Below are positions 1 through 10,217 of a DNA stretch of 64,000 bases, in pieces. Position 1 is the first letter of the stretch, and the number at the start of each line of letters is the position of its first letter. The notes under the pieces are model-generated. The model was given only the letters and a program-made list of their open reading frames with translations, was not told the DNA's origin and did not search any database. The DNA lies in NCBI RefSeq assembly GCF_013371465.1, contig NZ_JABWDU010000005.1:186001-250000 (forward strand), written 5' to 3'. This stretch comes from Ensifer oleiphilus. Lineage in GTDB: Bacteria; Pseudomonadota; Alphaproteobacteria; Rhizobiales; Rhizobiaceae. The translations under genes and the position numbers were made by a program.

Positions 1-24
1 CGGGAAAGGATCGGGCTGTCGTGA
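1..24 (+). CDS. 3' end of an upstream gene (partial)
   Basis: Only seven codons and a TGA are visible, in the frame starting at base 1. The stop overlaps the GTG start of scpA as GTGA, which points to translational coupling. In rhizobia the gene before scpA is usually nagZ (beta-N-acetylhexosaminidase), but seven residues cannot confirm this. Confidence 0.35.
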   Translation, partial: RERIGLS

Positions 25-887
25 GTAGTGCGGGCGAGAAACAGGGAAGATCCGGGCCGAAAGCGCCGATGGATCCCCTGTGGCAGGATGAGACCGCGGA
101 GCGGGGGCTGCACGAAGAGGCGCTTGTCATCGACATCGCCGGCTTTGAAGGCCCGCTCGATCTGCTTCTCCATCTTGCCCGCAGCCAGCGCGTTGACCTT
201 GCCCGTATCTCGGTGCTGGCGCTGGCCGAGCAATACATCGCCTTCGTCGAGCGTGCGCGCAGCATCCGCATCGAACTGGCTGCCGACTATCTCGTCATGG
301 CGGCCTGGCTTGCCTATCTCAAATCGCGGCTGCTGATCCCGCAGCAGGCGAAGGACGACGGCCCGTCGGGCGAGGAGATGGCCTCGGCGCTGGCGTTCCG
401 GCTGAAACGCCTCGAAGCGATGCGCGAGGCCGCGACCCGGCTGATCAATCGAAATCGTCTTGGTCGCGATGTCTTCGTCCGGGGCGCGCCGGAACATATC
501 GTCACCGAGCGGAAGTCGGACTACGACGCTTCGCTTTATGATCTGCTGACGGCTTATGCGGGCTTGCGGCAACGCACGGCGATTACGCAGGTAACGATCG
601 AAAAACGCCATGTCTGGTCGCTTGCCGATGCACGATTGATCTTGGCACGCATGATCGGTCACCTCGATGACTGGACCGCACTCGATCACTTTCTTCTGCG
701 ATACATGACGACGCCGAAAGAGCGAGCGACCGCGATCGCCAGCTCGTTTGCGGCCTCGCTCGAGATGGTGCGCGAGGGACGCCTGGAAATCCGCCAGGAG
801 GAAGCGTTCGCACCGATCTATCTGCGGCGCGGGCCCAACCCGATCGATGCCGCAACGCTCGCCGATATGGAGGCAGCCCGTGGCTGA
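21..887 (+). CDS. scpA: ScpA, segregation and condensation protein A (kleisin)
   Basis: This is the kleisin subunit of the bacterial SMC condensin; it bridges the SMC heads and binds ScpB during chromosome compaction and segregation. The 288-residue product has the family's N-terminal GPLDLLL motif (residues 44-50) followed by SMC-neck helices. Its C-terminal part ends in a winged-helix-like segment (about 215-275). About 38 residues precede the usual core, typical of rhizobial homologues. The GTG start overlaps the preceding stop, and the 3' end overlaps scpB by 8 bases, so the two are probably translated together in fixed ratio. Confidence 0.95.
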   Translation: MSSAGEKQGRSGPKAPMDPLWQDETAERGLHEEALVIDIAGFEGPLDLLLHLARSQRVDLARISVLALAEQYIAFVERARSIRIELAADYLVMAAWLAYLKSRLLIPQQAKDDGPSGEEMASALAFRLKRLEAMREAATRLINRNRLGRDVFVRGAPEHIVTERKSDYDASLYDLLTAYAGLRQRTAITQVTIEKRHVWSLADARLILARMIGHLDDWTALDHFLLRYMTTPKERATAIASSFAASLEMVREGRLEIRQEEAFAPIYLRRGPNPIDAATLADMEAARG

Positions 888-1608
888 GCCGCAGAAATAT
901 TTGCCCCGCCTGGACGAAGAAGAGGGTGAGAACGAGGGCACACTGCTTGATCCGCGCATGGAGCAGGAAGCCGAACGAGTTGCCGAAGCGCTGGTGTTTG
1001 CCTCTGCTCAGCCGGTGTCGGAGACATACATCGCCAGCCGCCTGCCGGGCGGCACCAATGTCCCGCGCATCATGGCGCGGCTGAAGTCGTTTTACGCCAG
1101 CCGCGGCGTCAATCTGGTGCAGGTGGCCGATCACTGGGCGTTTCGGACGGCCGCCGATCTGTCCTTCGTCGTGCAGACAGACGAGCAGGAGGGGCGCAAG
1201 CTGTCGCGTGCCGCGCTCGAAGTCCTGGCGATTATCGCCTACCATCAGCCGGTTACCCGTGCGGAGATCGAAGACATTCGTGGTGTGCAGACGTCCAAGG
1301 GCACGCTCGATGTGTTGATGGAGGCGGGGTGGGTCCGCTTCCGTGGCCGCCGGCGAACGCCTGGGCGTCCGGTTACCTTCGGAACGACGCGCGATTTTCT
1401 CGACCACTTCGGCCTGGAGGAACTGCGCGATCTGCCCGGCATCGAGGAGTTGAAGGGTGCGGGGCTTCTATCCGGCCGCGTCCCATCCAACCTGCATATT
1501 CCCGTGCCGATGGGCGATGATGACCTGGCGGAAAACGAGGATCCGATCACCCAGCTCGATCTGGAAGAACTGGGGCTCTTGACTCCGAAGGGCGAAGAGG
1601 CCGATTAA
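880..1608 (+). CDS. scpB: ScpB, segregation and condensation protein B
   Basis: ScpB dimers bind ScpA and regulate the SMC complex. I chose the GTG at 880, inside the end of scpA, because it gives a normal 242-residue ScpB; the same frame is open further upstream but overlaps scpA coding sequence. Tandem winged-helix domains are visible. The most conserved segment lies near residues 109-140, with the LAIIAYHQPVTRAEIEDIRG signature. The C-terminus is acidic, as in other alphaproteobacterial ScpB proteins. It forms an operon with scpA. Confidence 0.94.
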   Translation: MAEPQKYLPRLDEEEGENEGTLLDPRMEQEAERVAEALVFASAQPVSETYIASRLPGGTNVPRIMARLKSFYASRGVNLVQVADHWAFRTAADLSFVVQTDEQEGRKLSRAALEVLAIIAYHQPVTRAEIEDIRGVQTSKGTLDVLMEAGWVRFRGRRRTPGRPVTFGTTRDFLDHFGLEELRDLPGIEELKGAGLLSGRVPSNLHIPVPMGDDDLAENEDPITQLDLEELGLLTPKGEEAD

Positions 1609-1695
1609 AAACCTGATTGGAGATATCGGCTTTCTCCATCGAGCCTGCACCCGGCATGGTCGCTGCGGTGCCACCGGTGTCAAGGAATACGCAGC

Positions 1696-2808
1696 ATGGT
1701 TTCAGATACGCAGCACGTGCCCGTCATGGCAACGCGACGGACGGCGGGCGTATCTTTCGCGGCGAGCCTGACATTCGAGGATATCCACCACAGCTATCAT
1801 TCCAAGGAAACGATCAAGGGCGTCAGCTTGGCGGCAAAGGCCGGCGAGGTCCTATGCCTGCTCGGTCCCTCCGGTTCCGGCAAGACGACGCTGTTGCGGA
1901 TTGCTGCCGGGATCGAGATGCAAAGCGCCGGACGTCTCCTGCTCAACGGGCAGGAGATTTCCGGCCCATCAGTTTTCCTGCCACCGGAAAAGCGTGGTGT
2001 CGGACTGATGTTCCAGGACTTCGCGCTGTTTCCCCACATGACCATCCGCGACAACGTTCGCTTTGGGCTGACCGCTCTCCCCAAGAGAGAGGCGTTGATC
2101 CAGGCCGATGCGGCGCTGGAGCGGGTGGGCTTGTCGCATTATGCCGACCGTTATCCCCATGTGCTTTCAGGCGGCGAGCAGCAGCGCGTCGCCCTTGCCC
2201 GCGCGCTCGCACCACGGCCGGCCGTGCTGTTGATGGACGAACCGTTTTCTGGGCTCGACTCGCGGCTCAAGGATTCGATCCGCGCCGATACGCTTGCCAT
2301 CCTGCGCGAGACCCGAGCCACCGCGATCGTCGTCACGCATGATGCAGAGGAAGCGATGCGCATGGCCGACCGGATCGCTCTGCTCAAGGATGGACGCCTG
2401 GTCCAGGTCGGTACCGCCGACGAGCTTTATCGCAAGCCACGAGACCTTTTTGCCGCCGGTTTCTTCTCTGAAATCAATGTGTTCGACGCGCAAGTTCGCG
2501 ACGGTCGCGTCGACACGCCGCTTGGTGGCGTGGATGCCGGCAAGTATCGCGACGGGCAGGTTCTGTCCGTAGCGGTGCGACTTTCGGGCCTGCATGTCGG
2601 CGAGCACGAGGGCGATATACAGGCACGGATCGTGTCGCGTCGTTTCATCGGCGTCGTCGAGTTGCTGGAGTTGGCTGTGCCGGGCTGCGACGGGACAGTG
2701 CGCGCTCGCATCCGGGCGGACCAATTGCCGCAAGGATTGCGCGATGTAATGCTTTCAGTTAACGAGCGGGATATATTGCTGTTTGAAAAAGATGTTCCGA
2801 CATCTTAG
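1696..2808 (+). CDS. ABC transporter ATP-binding protein, Fe3+/spermidine-type
   Basis: This is the ATPase subunit of an importer of the FbpC/PotA class. The 370-residue protein has Walker A GPSGSGKTT (57-65), signature LSGGEQQ (157-163), Walker B LLMDE (178-182) and the switch histidine H215. A C-terminal TOBE-like regulatory region starts near residue 285. No permease or binding-protein gene lies beside it, so the substrate is unknown and it may serve transporters encoded elsewhere. The ATG at 1696 was kept; an in-frame ATG at 1726 is an alternative start. Confidence 0.85.
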   Translation: MVSDTQHVPVMATRRTAGVSFAASLTFEDIHHSYHSKETIKGVSLAAKAGEVLCLLGPSGSGKTTLLRIAAGIEMQSAGRLLLNGQEISGPSVFLPPEKRGVGLMFQDFALFPHMTIRDNVRFGLTALPKREALIQADAALERVGLSHYADRYPHVLSGGEQQRVALARALAPRPAVLLMDEPFSGLDSRLKDSIRADTLAILRETRATAIVVTHDAEEAMRMADRIALLKDGRLVQVGTADELYRKPRDLFAAGFFSEINVFDAQVRDGRVDTPLGGVDAGKYRDGQVLSVAVRLSGLHVGEHEGDIQARIVSRRFIGVVELLELAVPGCDGTVRARIRADQLPQGLRDVMLSVNERDILLFEKDVPTS

Positions 2809-2903
2809 GGTCTTTGACGAAATGAAGCTGCGCTGGTGGCGCGCCTGAAAATTGACACGCGAATAGGGCCTGAATTCGGGGAAGGCTCAGAGGGAGTAAA
2901 CGC

Positions 2904-3110
2904 ATGGGTTCCTTTAGTATCTGGCACTGGCTGATCGTTCTGGTCGTGGTGTTGTTGTTGTTCGGCCGCGGCAAGATTCCGGAACTGATGGGCGACGTTG
3001 CCAAGGGCATCAAGAGCTTCAAGAAGGGCATGAACGACGATGACGTCGCCTCTGCCGACAAGCCGCTCGACGGCAAGACTGTCGATCACAAGTCAGACGA
3101 AGTTCGCTAG
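2904..3110 (+). CDS. tatA: TatA, twin-arginine translocase pore subunit
   Basis: TatA oligomers form the conduit through which folded proteins cross the inner membrane. The 68-residue product has one N-terminal membrane helix. A conserved FGRGKIPEL hinge and a basic amphipathic helix follow, and the tail is polar. A purine-rich RBS (AGGGAG) precedes the ATG. It is the first gene of tatABC, 75 bases from tatB. Confidence 0.95.
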   Translation: MGSFSIWHWLIVLVVVLLLFGRGKIPELMGDVAKGIKSFKKGMNDDDVASADKPLDGKTVDHKSDEVR

Positions 3111-3184
3111 AGATCGAGCACCGATAGGGCCGGGCTGGGATTTCATCCCGGCCGGTCGAACCATGGGTTTGCAGGACATATCGA

Positions 3185-3868
3185 ATGCTTGATATCGGCT
3201 GGACCGAGCTAGTCGTCATTGCCATCGTACTGATCGTTGTTGTCGGACCGAAGGACTTGCCGCCGATGTTGCGAGCCTTTGGCCGCATGACGTCGAAGCT
3301 GCGCGGCATGGCGTCGGACTTCCGCCAGCAGTTCGATGAGGCGCTGCGTGAGGCGGACCTCGAAGATGTCCGCAAGACGATCAGCGACGCCCAAAGCCTC
3401 AATCCGGCAAATGCCCTGCGCGATGCCATGAACCCGCTGCGCCAGATCGGCAACGAGATCAAATCCGATCTCCAGAAGGCCGCATCGCCTGACAAGCCCG
3501 CCGTATCCTCTCCGGAGCCGACGGCCACGACGGTAGAGCCCGTGAGTGCTCCCGTAGTCGCTCCACTTGAGCCAAGGCCGGCAGATAGTGTTGCAGCCGC
3601 CGCGATCGGTTCTGCCAGCCGGCAGATGCAACGCGCCGAAGCGGCCGAGCCGTTAGCAAAGCCGAAGCGGACACCGAAGGCAAAGGCTGACACGGCATCC
3701 ACGCCAAAGAAGGCTCCCGCCACTAAGGTTGCAGCAGCGGAGGTGGCGCCCTCCAAGGCTGCCGCAAAGAAGCCGGCGGTCAAGAAGCCGAGCAAGGCCG
3801 CAGTCGAGGCGCCGAAAGAAAAGACACAAAAGACACGCGCGGCAACGCGCAAGAAAGGTGACGCATGA
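3185..3868 (+). CDS. tatB: TatB, twin-arginine translocase receptor subunit
   Basis: TatB and TatC form the receptor for twin-arginine signal peptides. Residues 1-20 form the membrane helix, followed by the characteristic VGPKDLPP segment and an amphipathic helix to about residue 85. The rest of the 227 residues is an unusually long alanine/lysine/proline-rich tail that resembles histone H1 tails. The stop overlaps the tatC start by four bases. Confidence 0.94.
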   Translation: MLDIGWTELVVIAIVLIVVVGPKDLPPMLRAFGRMTSKLRGMASDFRQQFDEALREADLEDVRKTISDAQSLNPANALRDAMNPLRQIGNEIKSDLQKAASPDKPAVSSPEPTATTVEPVSAPVVAPLEPRPADSVAAAAIGSASRQMQRAEAAEPLAKPKRTPKAKADTASTPKKAPATKVAAAEVAPSKAAAKKPAVKKPSKAAVEAPKEKTQKTRAATRKKGDA

Positions 3869-4707
3869 GCGGCGATATCGAGGATCGGCCGCAGCCGCTG
3901 ATCGAGCACTTAATCGAGCTCAGAAAGCGGCTGATGTGGGCCGTCGGCGCGTTTTTCATCGCCTTTCTCGTCTGCTTCTATTTTGCCAAGGGTCTGTTCA
4001 ACCTGCTGGTTCTGCCGTTCAAGTGGGCTGTTGCCTGGGCAGGGATGGATCAACGCAATGTCGAACTGATCTATACCGCGCCGCAGGAGTTCTTCTTCAC
4101 CCAGATCAAGGTGGCGATGTTCGGCGCCCTGGTGATCGCCTTTCCGGTCATCGCGTCGCAGATCTACAAGTTCGTTGCTCCTGGGCTCTACAAGAACGAG
4201 CGCGCGGCATTTCTTCCGTTCCTGATCGCTTCGCCGCTTCTGTTCCTGCTTGGCGGCGCGCTGGTCTATTTCTTCTTCACGCCGATGGTCATGTGGTTCT
4301 TCCTGGCGATGGAGCAGGGCGCTGACGAAGGCCATGTTGCCATTCAGCTTCTGCCCAAGGTTTCGGAATATCTGAGCCTGATCATGTCGCTGGTCTTTGC
4401 GTTCGGCCTCGTGTTCCAGCTGCCGGTCATCACCACGCTTCTGGCGCGTGTGGGATTTGTGACCGCGCAGGGGCTCGCCGAGAAACGCAAATACGCGATC
4501 GTGATCGCCTTCGTCGTCGCGGCTGTTCTGACGCCGCCGGACCCAGTCTCCCAGATCGGCCTTGCACTGCCGGCGATCCTTCTCTACGAAATTTCGATCC
4601 ATATGGCGCGACTCGTCGAAAGGCGACGGGCAGCGGATGCGCTCCAGCGCGAGGCCGCCCAGTCGCAGGAAGAAACTTCCGAAGAGGTTGGCCCCGCCCA
4701 GGGCTGA
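3865..4707 (+). CDS. tatC: TatC, twin-arginine translocase receptor
   Basis: TatC is the polytopic membrane protein that recognises the RR motif. The 280 residues include six predicted membrane segments. The N-terminal [17 protein letters not shown] and the periplasmic [10 protein letters not shown] region are family signatures. The ATGA overlap with tatB indicates coupled translation. Confidence 0.96.
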   Translation: MSGDIEDRPQPLIEHLIELRKRLMWAVGAFFIAFLVCFYFAKGLFNLLVLPFKWAVAWAGMDQRNVELIYTAPQEFFFTQIKVAMFGALVIAFPVIASQIYKFVAPGLYKNERAAFLPFLIASPLLFLLGGALVYFFFTPMVMWFFLAMEQGADEGHVAIQLLPKVSEYLSLIMSLVFAFGLVFQLPVITTLLARVGFVTAQGLAEKRKYAIVIAFVVAAVLTPPDPVSQIGLALPAILLYEISIHMARLVERRRAADALQREAAQSQEETSEEVGPAQG

Positions 4708-4754
4708 GCATTCGACGGTTCCGCGCCGTGACCTTAAAAACGCGTGGAACGACA

Positions 4755-6038
4755 ATGCTTGATATCAAATGGATCCGTGAGAATGCCGATGTGCTGGACG
4801 CCGCCCTGGCGAAGCGGGGCGCGGAACCATCGTCCGCATCGCTGATCGCCGTCGACGAACGTCGTCGCACAATCCTTCAGTCGCTGCAGGACATGCAGTC
4901 GCGCCGCAACACGGCGTCGAAGGATATCGGCGCGGCCATGGCACAGAAGAACAACGAGCTTGCCGAGAAGCTCAAAGCCGAAGTCGCCGAACTCAAGAGC
5001 TCCATGCCGGCGCTCGAGGAAGAGAGCCGACAGGTCGAAGCCGAACTGAACGACGCCCTGTCGCGCCTGCCCAACATTCCGCTCGATGATGTTCCAGTCG
5101 GTTCGGACGAGGCAGGAAACGTTGTCACGCGCGTCATCGGCGCCAAGCCGACCTGGAACCACCAGCCACGCGAACACTTCGAAGTCGGTGAGGCGCTGGG
5201 CCTGATGGATTTTGAAGGCGCTGCCCGCATTGCAGGCTCGCGCTTTACCATCCTGAAGGGGCAACTTGCCCGGCTCGAACGCGCGCTCGGCCAGTTCATG
5301 CTTGACCTGCACACACAGGAGCACGGTTACACGGAAGTGCAGCCGCCCCTCTTGGTCCGCGACGACGCGATGTATGGCACCGGACAGCTGCCGAAGTTCG
5401 CCGAAGACCTTTTCCGCACCACCGATGACCGCTGGCTGATCCCGACCGCCGAGGTGCCGCTGACCAACATCGTTCGGGAGCAGATTCTCGACGGCGAAAA
5501 ACTCCCGCTGCGCTTTACTGCGCTCACGCCGTCTTTCCGTTCTGAGGCCGGTTCTTCGGGCCGCGACACGCGTGGCATGCTGCGCCAGCATCAGTTCAAC
5601 AAGGTCGAACTCGTGTCGATCACCGATGCGGAGACATCCGTTGCCGAGCATGAGCGCATGACCGCCTGTGCCGAAGAGGTGTTGAAGCGCCTCGGGCTGC
5701 ACTATCGCGTCATGACGCTCTGCACTGGCGACATGGGGTTTGGCGCTCGCAAGACCTATGATCTCGAAGTCTGGCTGCCGGGACAGGATACCTATCGCGA
5801 GATCTCGTCCTGCTCGGTCTGCGGCGATTTCCAGGCGCGGCGCATGAACGCGCGCTACCGCAACAAGGAAGACAAGGGCACCAAATTCGTTCACTCGCTG
5901 AACGGTTCCGGCGTCGCCGTCGGCCGGGCCTTGATTGCCGTTATCGAAAATTATCTGAACGCCGATGGATCGGTTTCGGTGCCGGATGTCCTGCTTCCCT
6001 ATATGGGCGGGCTGACGCGCATCGAAAAAGCTGCCTGA
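4755..6038 (+). CDS. serS: Seryl-tRNA synthetase
   Basis: SerRS charges tRNA-Ser, recognising its long variable arm rather than the anticodon. I chose the ATG at 4755 ([10 protein letters not shown]), the family's standard N-terminus; the frame is open to 4728. The 427-residue class II enzyme has an N-terminal coiled-coil arm (about 30-100). Motif 2 contains [21 protein letters not shown]-like residues and motif 3 contains [11 protein letters not shown]. This synthetase matters for the prophage's serine-type tRNA with a GAA anticodon (34027-34116). Confidence 0.97.
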   Translation: MLDIKWIRENADVLDAALAKRGAEPSSASLIAVDERRRTILQSLQDMQSRRNTASKDIGAAMAQKNNELAEKLKAEVAELKSSMPALEEESRQVEAELNDALSRLPNIPLDDVPVGSDEAGNVVTRVIGAKPTWNHQPREHFEVGEALGLMDFEGAARIAGSRFTILKGQLARLERALGQFMLDLHTQEHGYTEVQPPLLVRDDAMYGTGQLPKFAEDLFRTTDDRWLIPTAEVPLTNIVREQILDGEKLPLRFTALTPSFRSEAGSSGRDTRGMLRQHQFNKVELVSITDAETSVAEHERMTACAEEVLKRLGLHYRVMTLCTGDMGFGARKTYDLEVWLPGQDTYREISSCSVCGDFQARRMNARYRNKEDKGTKFVHSLNGSGVAVGRALIAVIENYLNADGSVSVPDVLLPYMGGLTRIEKAA

Positions 6039-6054
6039 CGGGAAAGAAGTCGCA

Positions 6055-6825
6055 ATGCGGATACTGCTGACAAACGATGACGGCATCCACGCCGAGGGCC
6101 TCGCGGTCCTCGAGCGGATTGCGAGGACAATCTCCGATGATGTCTGGGTGGTGGCGCCCGAAGCGGATCAGAGTGGTCTTGCCCATTCGCTGACACTGTC
6201 GGAGCCGCTGCGCTTGCGCCAAATCTCCGAGAAGCGTTTTGCACTGAGAGGCACGCCGACGGATTGCGTCATCATGGCTGTGCGCAAGGTGCTGGACCGC
6301 AAGCCGGATCTCGTGCTGTCGGGTGTCAATATCGGCGCAAACATGGCTGACGACGTCACCTATTCCGGCACCGTCGCCGGTGCGATCGAGGGAACGCTGC
6401 AGGGGATTCGCTCCATGGCGCTCAGCCAGGCCTACAGCCACGTCGTCGGCGAGGCGGTTGCCTGGGACGTCGTCGAGCGCCATGCGCCTGCGTTGATCCG
6501 AAATCTGCTGGCGGTTGACCTGCCGGATGGAACGCTGCTCAACCTCAACTTCCCGAAATGTTCTGCCGACGCTGTCGCCGGCACCGAGGTGACCTCGCAA
6601 GGCAAGCTCGATTTCGGCTTGACGATCGACGAGCGTTCCGACGGTCGTGGCTTTCCGTACTTCTGGCTGCGCTTCGGCGAGCGCTTTGGCGATTTCCGCG
6701 CCGGTACCGATATTCACGCCCTTCGGGAAAACCGGATCTCGGTGACGCCGCTGAAGCTTGATCTGACCGATTACACTGTGCAGGATCGGTTAGCGCGAGC
6801 GTTGAGCGAAGGGGCCGTCGATTGA
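6055..6825 (+). CDS. surE: SurE, 5'/3'-nucleotidase
   Basis: SurE is a metal-dependent nucleoside monophosphatase linked to stationary-phase survival. The N-terminus [11 protein letters not shown] contains the metal-binding Asp pair (D8, D9), and SGVNIGAN and TVAGAIEG follow. At 256 residues the length is normal. The 3' end overlaps the pcm start, the classic surE-pcm pairing. Confidence 0.96.
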   Translation: MRILLTNDDGIHAEGLAVLERIARTISDDVWVVAPEADQSGLAHSLTLSEPLRLRQISEKRFALRGTPTDCVIMAVRKVLDRKPDLVLSGVNIGANMADDVTYSGTVAGAIEGTLQGIRSMALSQAYSHVVGEAVAWDVVERHAPALIRNLLAVDLPDGTLLNLNFPKCSADAVAGTEVTSQGKLDFGLTIDERSDGRGFPYFWLRFGERFGDFRAGTDIHALRENRISVTPLKLDLTDYTVQDRLARALSEGAVD

Positions 6826-7475
6826 GCGGACGTGTTTCGGAACAGGAAGGCTTTGCGGCGATGGTCCTGCGGCTTCGCGGTGAGGGCATCAGCAACCAGA
6901 GCCTGCTGAACGCGGTCGAGCAGACGCAACGCGGCCATTTCACACCTCCGCAATTCCAGGCGGACGCTTACTCCCAGCGAACGATCCCGCTCGATTGCGG
7001 TTCGTTCATGGAAGGATATGACTTCGCCGTCCGGCTGTTGCACTGCCTCAATCTCAAGTCCGGCCAGCGTATTCTGGAAGTCGGCACCGGTAGCGGCTTT
7101 ACCGCCGCGGTGATGGGGCGCATTGCCGAGCGCGTGCTGACGATCGATCGCTATCAGACGCTCGTCGCCACCGCCCAGAAGAACCTGGAAAAATCAGGCG
7201 TTCGCAACGTCATCGTCCGCCAGGCCGATGGCAGCGCGGGGGTGCCGGGCGAAGGCACGTTCGACCGCATCCTGATTACCGCTGCTTTCAACAGCCTGCC
7301 GCGCATGTTCTCCGACCACCTTGTTTCCGGAGGAACGTTGGTGGTTCCCATCATGATGAGCGAAACGCATTGCCGGGTGGTTCGTGTCAGCCGCACAGGC
7401 AGCCGTTTCGACCGCGAGGATCTGTTCGACGCGCCTTACATTCCGATCGTGATGCAGCTGGCGTCTTACCTCTAA
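6822..7475 (+). CDS. pcm: Protein-L-isoaspartate O-methyltransferase
   Basis: Pcm uses S-adenosylmethionine to repair isoaspartyl residues in aged proteins. The TTG start at 6822 overlaps the surE stop by four bases; no closer ATG preserves the N-terminal region. The SAM-binding motif [13 protein letters not shown] lies near residue 80, preceded by [11 protein letters not shown]-type sequence. It has 217 residues and forms an operon with surE. Confidence 0.94.
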   Translation: MSGRVSEQEGFAAMVLRLRGEGISNQSLLNAVEQTQRGHFTPPQFQADAYSQRTIPLDCGSFMEGYDFAVRLLHCLNLKSGQRILEVGTGSGFTAAVMGRIAERVLTIDRYQTLVATAQKNLEKSGVRNVIVRQADGSAGVPGEGTFDRILITAAFNSLPRMFSDHLVSGGTLVVPIMMSETHCRVVRVSRTGSRFDREDLFDAPYIPIVMQLASYL

Positions 7476-7861
7476 GCCGTTGACCGCGTGAGCGGATCGA
7501 TGCGGCAAATTGATCGATGCGGCCAAGGGGCTGCCGGCCTCAAAGACGTTCTGCGCGCGACCCTCATCGCATTCCTGCCGGGGGATTGGCTTGCTGTGCG
7601 GCGCGGCAAGGCCACGGATTGTGATGTATCGACGAGAGCTGCGCGTTAGAGCGCGGACCGGAGATGATCGCCCTGGCGGCCTGACGCTTGGGTAGGCGAT
7701 CGCTCAATCGGTCATTGGTTAACGAAATCCTAATCTCTCCAGTTTCGCGCAAGCTTCGCGCCATACGCCTGCGGCTGCACGAAAGGTTTGGCCTTGCGAG
7801 TCGCTGAATTTCTATGCGGTTCGGAAAGGTGATCTGGTCGTGCGGTTGACGGAGACGGCAC
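7476..7861 (+). other. Intergenic region without a convincing gene
   Basis: This 386-base gap follows pcm. A 61-codon open frame at 7510-7695 has no family features and the arginine-rich composition of a chance frame. I see no clear terminator or RNA. A GGAG-type RBS near 7849 serves the next gene. Confidence 0.5.
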
Positions 7862-8506
7862 ATGCAGATCGCGAACAGGCTGACGGCTGCCACATCAGGC
7901 GACGGATTGGGCAATCTTGCCGGTCGTGCGGCTGGACAATCCGGTGCGGGTGGCAAGGACGAAAGTGCCGCGCAGGCCATGCAGGCCACCTTCTTCGATC
8001 CGACGCCGCGCATTTCGCTTTCCGCCGATGCGCTGCTCTACCTCAGCCAGAACAGGAAGTCCTCCGATGGGCAGCCCGCACTGACGCGCGACGAATGGAA
8101 CAACCGCTTGTCGCCGCAACTTGCCTTGCGAGAGTACCAGGCCTTTGGAAAGTTTCTCGAGACTGGCGACCATCGCGGCTACTACAAGGGTTTTATCGAG
8201 TATTACGATGGCCTGCGATCGGAAGACCAGAACAGCCTGCGCTATTTCGGGACACGTGAGGCGGCTGTCGCCGGGCTACGCTCGCTCGAATACGAGCAGG
8301 CAAGTGGCCTTGAGGGCGAGACCACCTTCCAGACGCTGGTGAGTGTGCTTCTCGAGGAAGACAAGACCGCTCTGTCGGAAGTGCCGGCGGTACCGGCGGG
8401 GCGACAGATCTTTGCCTGGGATCTGACAAGCATCAGCTATGAGGACGAGCCAACCGAGCGGCGTGCCGTCTCGGAGATCGAGCGCCTTTATTCCGAACTG
8501 ATCTAG
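7862..8506 (+). CDS. Hypothetical protein, rhizobial type
   Basis: I do not recognise a domain in this 214-residue protein. There is no signal peptide or membrane segment. The N-terminal 40 residues are Gly/Ala/Ser-rich and probably disordered; the rest is charged and likely helical. Codon use matches neighbouring host genes, and a purine-rich RBS precedes the ATG. Confidence 0.7.
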   Translation: MQIANRLTAATSGDGLGNLAGRAAGQSGAGGKDESAAQAMQATFFDPTPRISLSADALLYLSQNRKSSDGQPALTRDEWNNRLSPQLALREYQAFGKFLETGDHRGYYKGFIEYYDGLRSEDQNSLRYFGTREAAVAGLRSLEYEQASGLEGETTFQTLVSVLLEEDKTALSEVPAVPAGRQIFAWDLTSISYEDEPTERRAVSEIERLYSELI

Positions 8507-8658
8507 GTTCACTGTGCGCTCGTTGGCGCGCCGTGCATCCGTTCTATGGTTAGCATTCTGTCAAACTAGGCCTTTGGTGGTGCCGACCTTAACCACGCGG
8601 TAACTCTAATACGCTTTAATAAACCCACATCGAGTTGCGTTCGGAGTGGGTAAGCGTC

Positions 8659-10212
8659 ATGCGTCAGTTTGTATCTCCCAAGGTTGGAAAGTCCACGATC
8701 CGCCTGTGTGCAGCGGTCCTGCTGGCAGGTGTTGCCACCGGCTGCAGCTCCGACGCCAGCCGTTTCGACGGTTTGTTCTCGCGGTCGGACGCCTTGACCA
8801 CCAACTCAATCCAGAGAAATACGACGCCGGTCCCGCGCGGCGATGTCGCGAACGGCCAGATGGCGGTCGTTTCACCGACTGACACGCGCAACTCGGCGCT
8901 CGGGCAGCCCTACCCATCGGCAAACGGCGCCTATGATCCGGTCAATACGTCATCGACGCCGATGTCAACCGCGCGTGCTGCCTCGACGCCGATGAACGTT
9001 CAGCGTTCGACGCTCGCTGATCCGACGGCAACCGCCAGCCGTGGTGTCGATCCGCAACCATTCCCGGCCGCCCGCCAGGTCGAGCAGGCGTCTGCAGCCA
9101 CACGGCAGGCGTTGCCGACCGCTGTCAACGACACGGCGAGCAAGAGTGGCTGGACGACGCAGAACGCGCCTTCGGTCATGGTTCGCCAGGGTGACAGCGT
9201 TGCCATTCTCTCCAAGCGTTTCGGCGTTCCCGAAAAGGAAATCCTGAAGGCCAACGGTTTGAAGACCGCCGGCCAGGTGGAACCGGGGCAGCGCCTCGTC
9301 ATCCCAACCTTCGGTGTCGCGAGCAGCGCGGCGAAGGCTGCCGCCTCCAATACGCTCACTGATGTTGACGGCAACAAGCGGCAGCCGTCGCCCTTGCCGA
9401 CCGACCAGCGCGACGTCGCGATCCTGCCTGGCCAGTCGCAGTCCCGCGACAAGAGCGAAGGCAAGACCGATGTGGCTGCAGGCAAGGTCGCGTCGACGGG
9501 CGAGGGAAGTGGCGATGGTTCCTACACCGTCAAGCCGGGCGACTCGCTCAACCGCATTGCCAAGGCAACGGGTGTTTCAGTCGGGGCGCTCAAGCAGGCC
9601 AACGGCCTTACGGCAGAATCGATCCGCGTCGGCCAGACTTTGAAAGTGCCGGGTGCCGCAGGCGCTGCCACCGATCAGGTCAAGACGGCTTCCGTTCCGA
9701 AGAAGGCCGAAGGCCAAGTGGCCTCACTCGACAAGAGCAAGCCGGCTGAGTACCAGCCGCCGGTGGCCAAGCAGAGCGTATCCGAAGTCGCCAGCAAGAA
9801 TCCCGACGTTGACGAGGAATCGCCGAAGTCGACGGGCATCAGCAAGTATCGCTGGCCGGTTCGCGGTGCAGTTGTTGCCGGCTATGGCGCCAATGTCGAT
9901 GGCAACCGCAACGACGGCATCAATATCTCCGTGCCCGAGGGCACGCCGATCAAGGCTGCCGAAAACGGTGTGGTCATCTACTCCGGCAGCAGCCTCAAGG
10001 AATTGGGCAACGCCGTCCTCATTCGTCACGACGATGGCACTGTCACCGTCTACGGCAACGCGTCCGAACTGAAGGTCCAGCGCGGCCAGAAGGTTCAGCG
10101 CGGCCAGACCCTTGCCGCTTCCGGCATGACCGGTCGTGCAAGCCAGCCGCAGGTGCACTTCGAAGTGCGCAAGAACGCCAGCGCCGTGAACCCGGCAACC
10201 TTCCTGGAATAG
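8659..10212 (+). CDS. NlpD-like lipoprotein: two LysM domains and a degenerate M23 (LytM) domain
   Basis: This is a probable envelope protein acting in cell separation by activating amidases. I chose the ATG at 8659, giving 517 residues with an N-terminal signal and a lipobox-like VATGC (cysteine about 31). LysM domains lie near residues 175-215 and 291-330, separated by disordered linkers, and a LytM/M23 domain covers the last 120 residues. The zinc ligands look lost: the usual HxGxD reads N-D-G-I-N and the final HxH reads Q-V-H. As in E. coli NlpD, this predicts a non-catalytic activator. Placement after surE-pcm matches the known surE-pcm-nlpD order. Confidence 0.88.
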   Translation: MRQFVSPKVGKSTIRLCAAVLLAGVATGCSSDASRFDGLFSRSDALTTNSIQRNTTPVPRGDVANGQMAVVSPTDTRNSALGQPYPSANGAYDPVNTSSTPMSTARAASTPMNVQRSTLADPTATASRGVDPQPFPAARQVEQASAATRQALPTAVNDTASKSGWTTQNAPSVMVRQGDSVAILSKRFGVPEKEILKANGLKTAGQVEPGQRLVIPTFGVASSAAKAAASNTLTDVDGNKRQPSPLPTDQRDVAILPGQSQSRDKSEGKTDVAAGKVASTGEGSGDGSYTVKPGDSLNRIAKATGVSVGALKQANGLTAESIRVGQTLKVPGAAGAATDQVKTASVPKKAEGQVASLDKSKPAEYQPPVAKQSVSEVASKNPDVDEESPKSTGISKYRWPVRGAVVAGYGANVDGNRNDGINISVPEGTPIKAAENGVVIYSGSSLKELGNAVLIRHDDGTVTVYGNASELKVQRGQKVQRGQTLAASGMTGRASQPQVHFEVRKNASAVNPATFLE

Positions 10213-10217
10213 GCGGC

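Noticed and set aside
4734-6086. 450-codon leftward frame opposite serS
   Set aside because: It mirrors a well-supported synthetase gene, has no domain and is explained by high-GC antisense openness.
7510-7695. 61-codon rightward frame after pcm
   Set aside because: Arg/Gly-rich composition and no RBS or similarity pattern.
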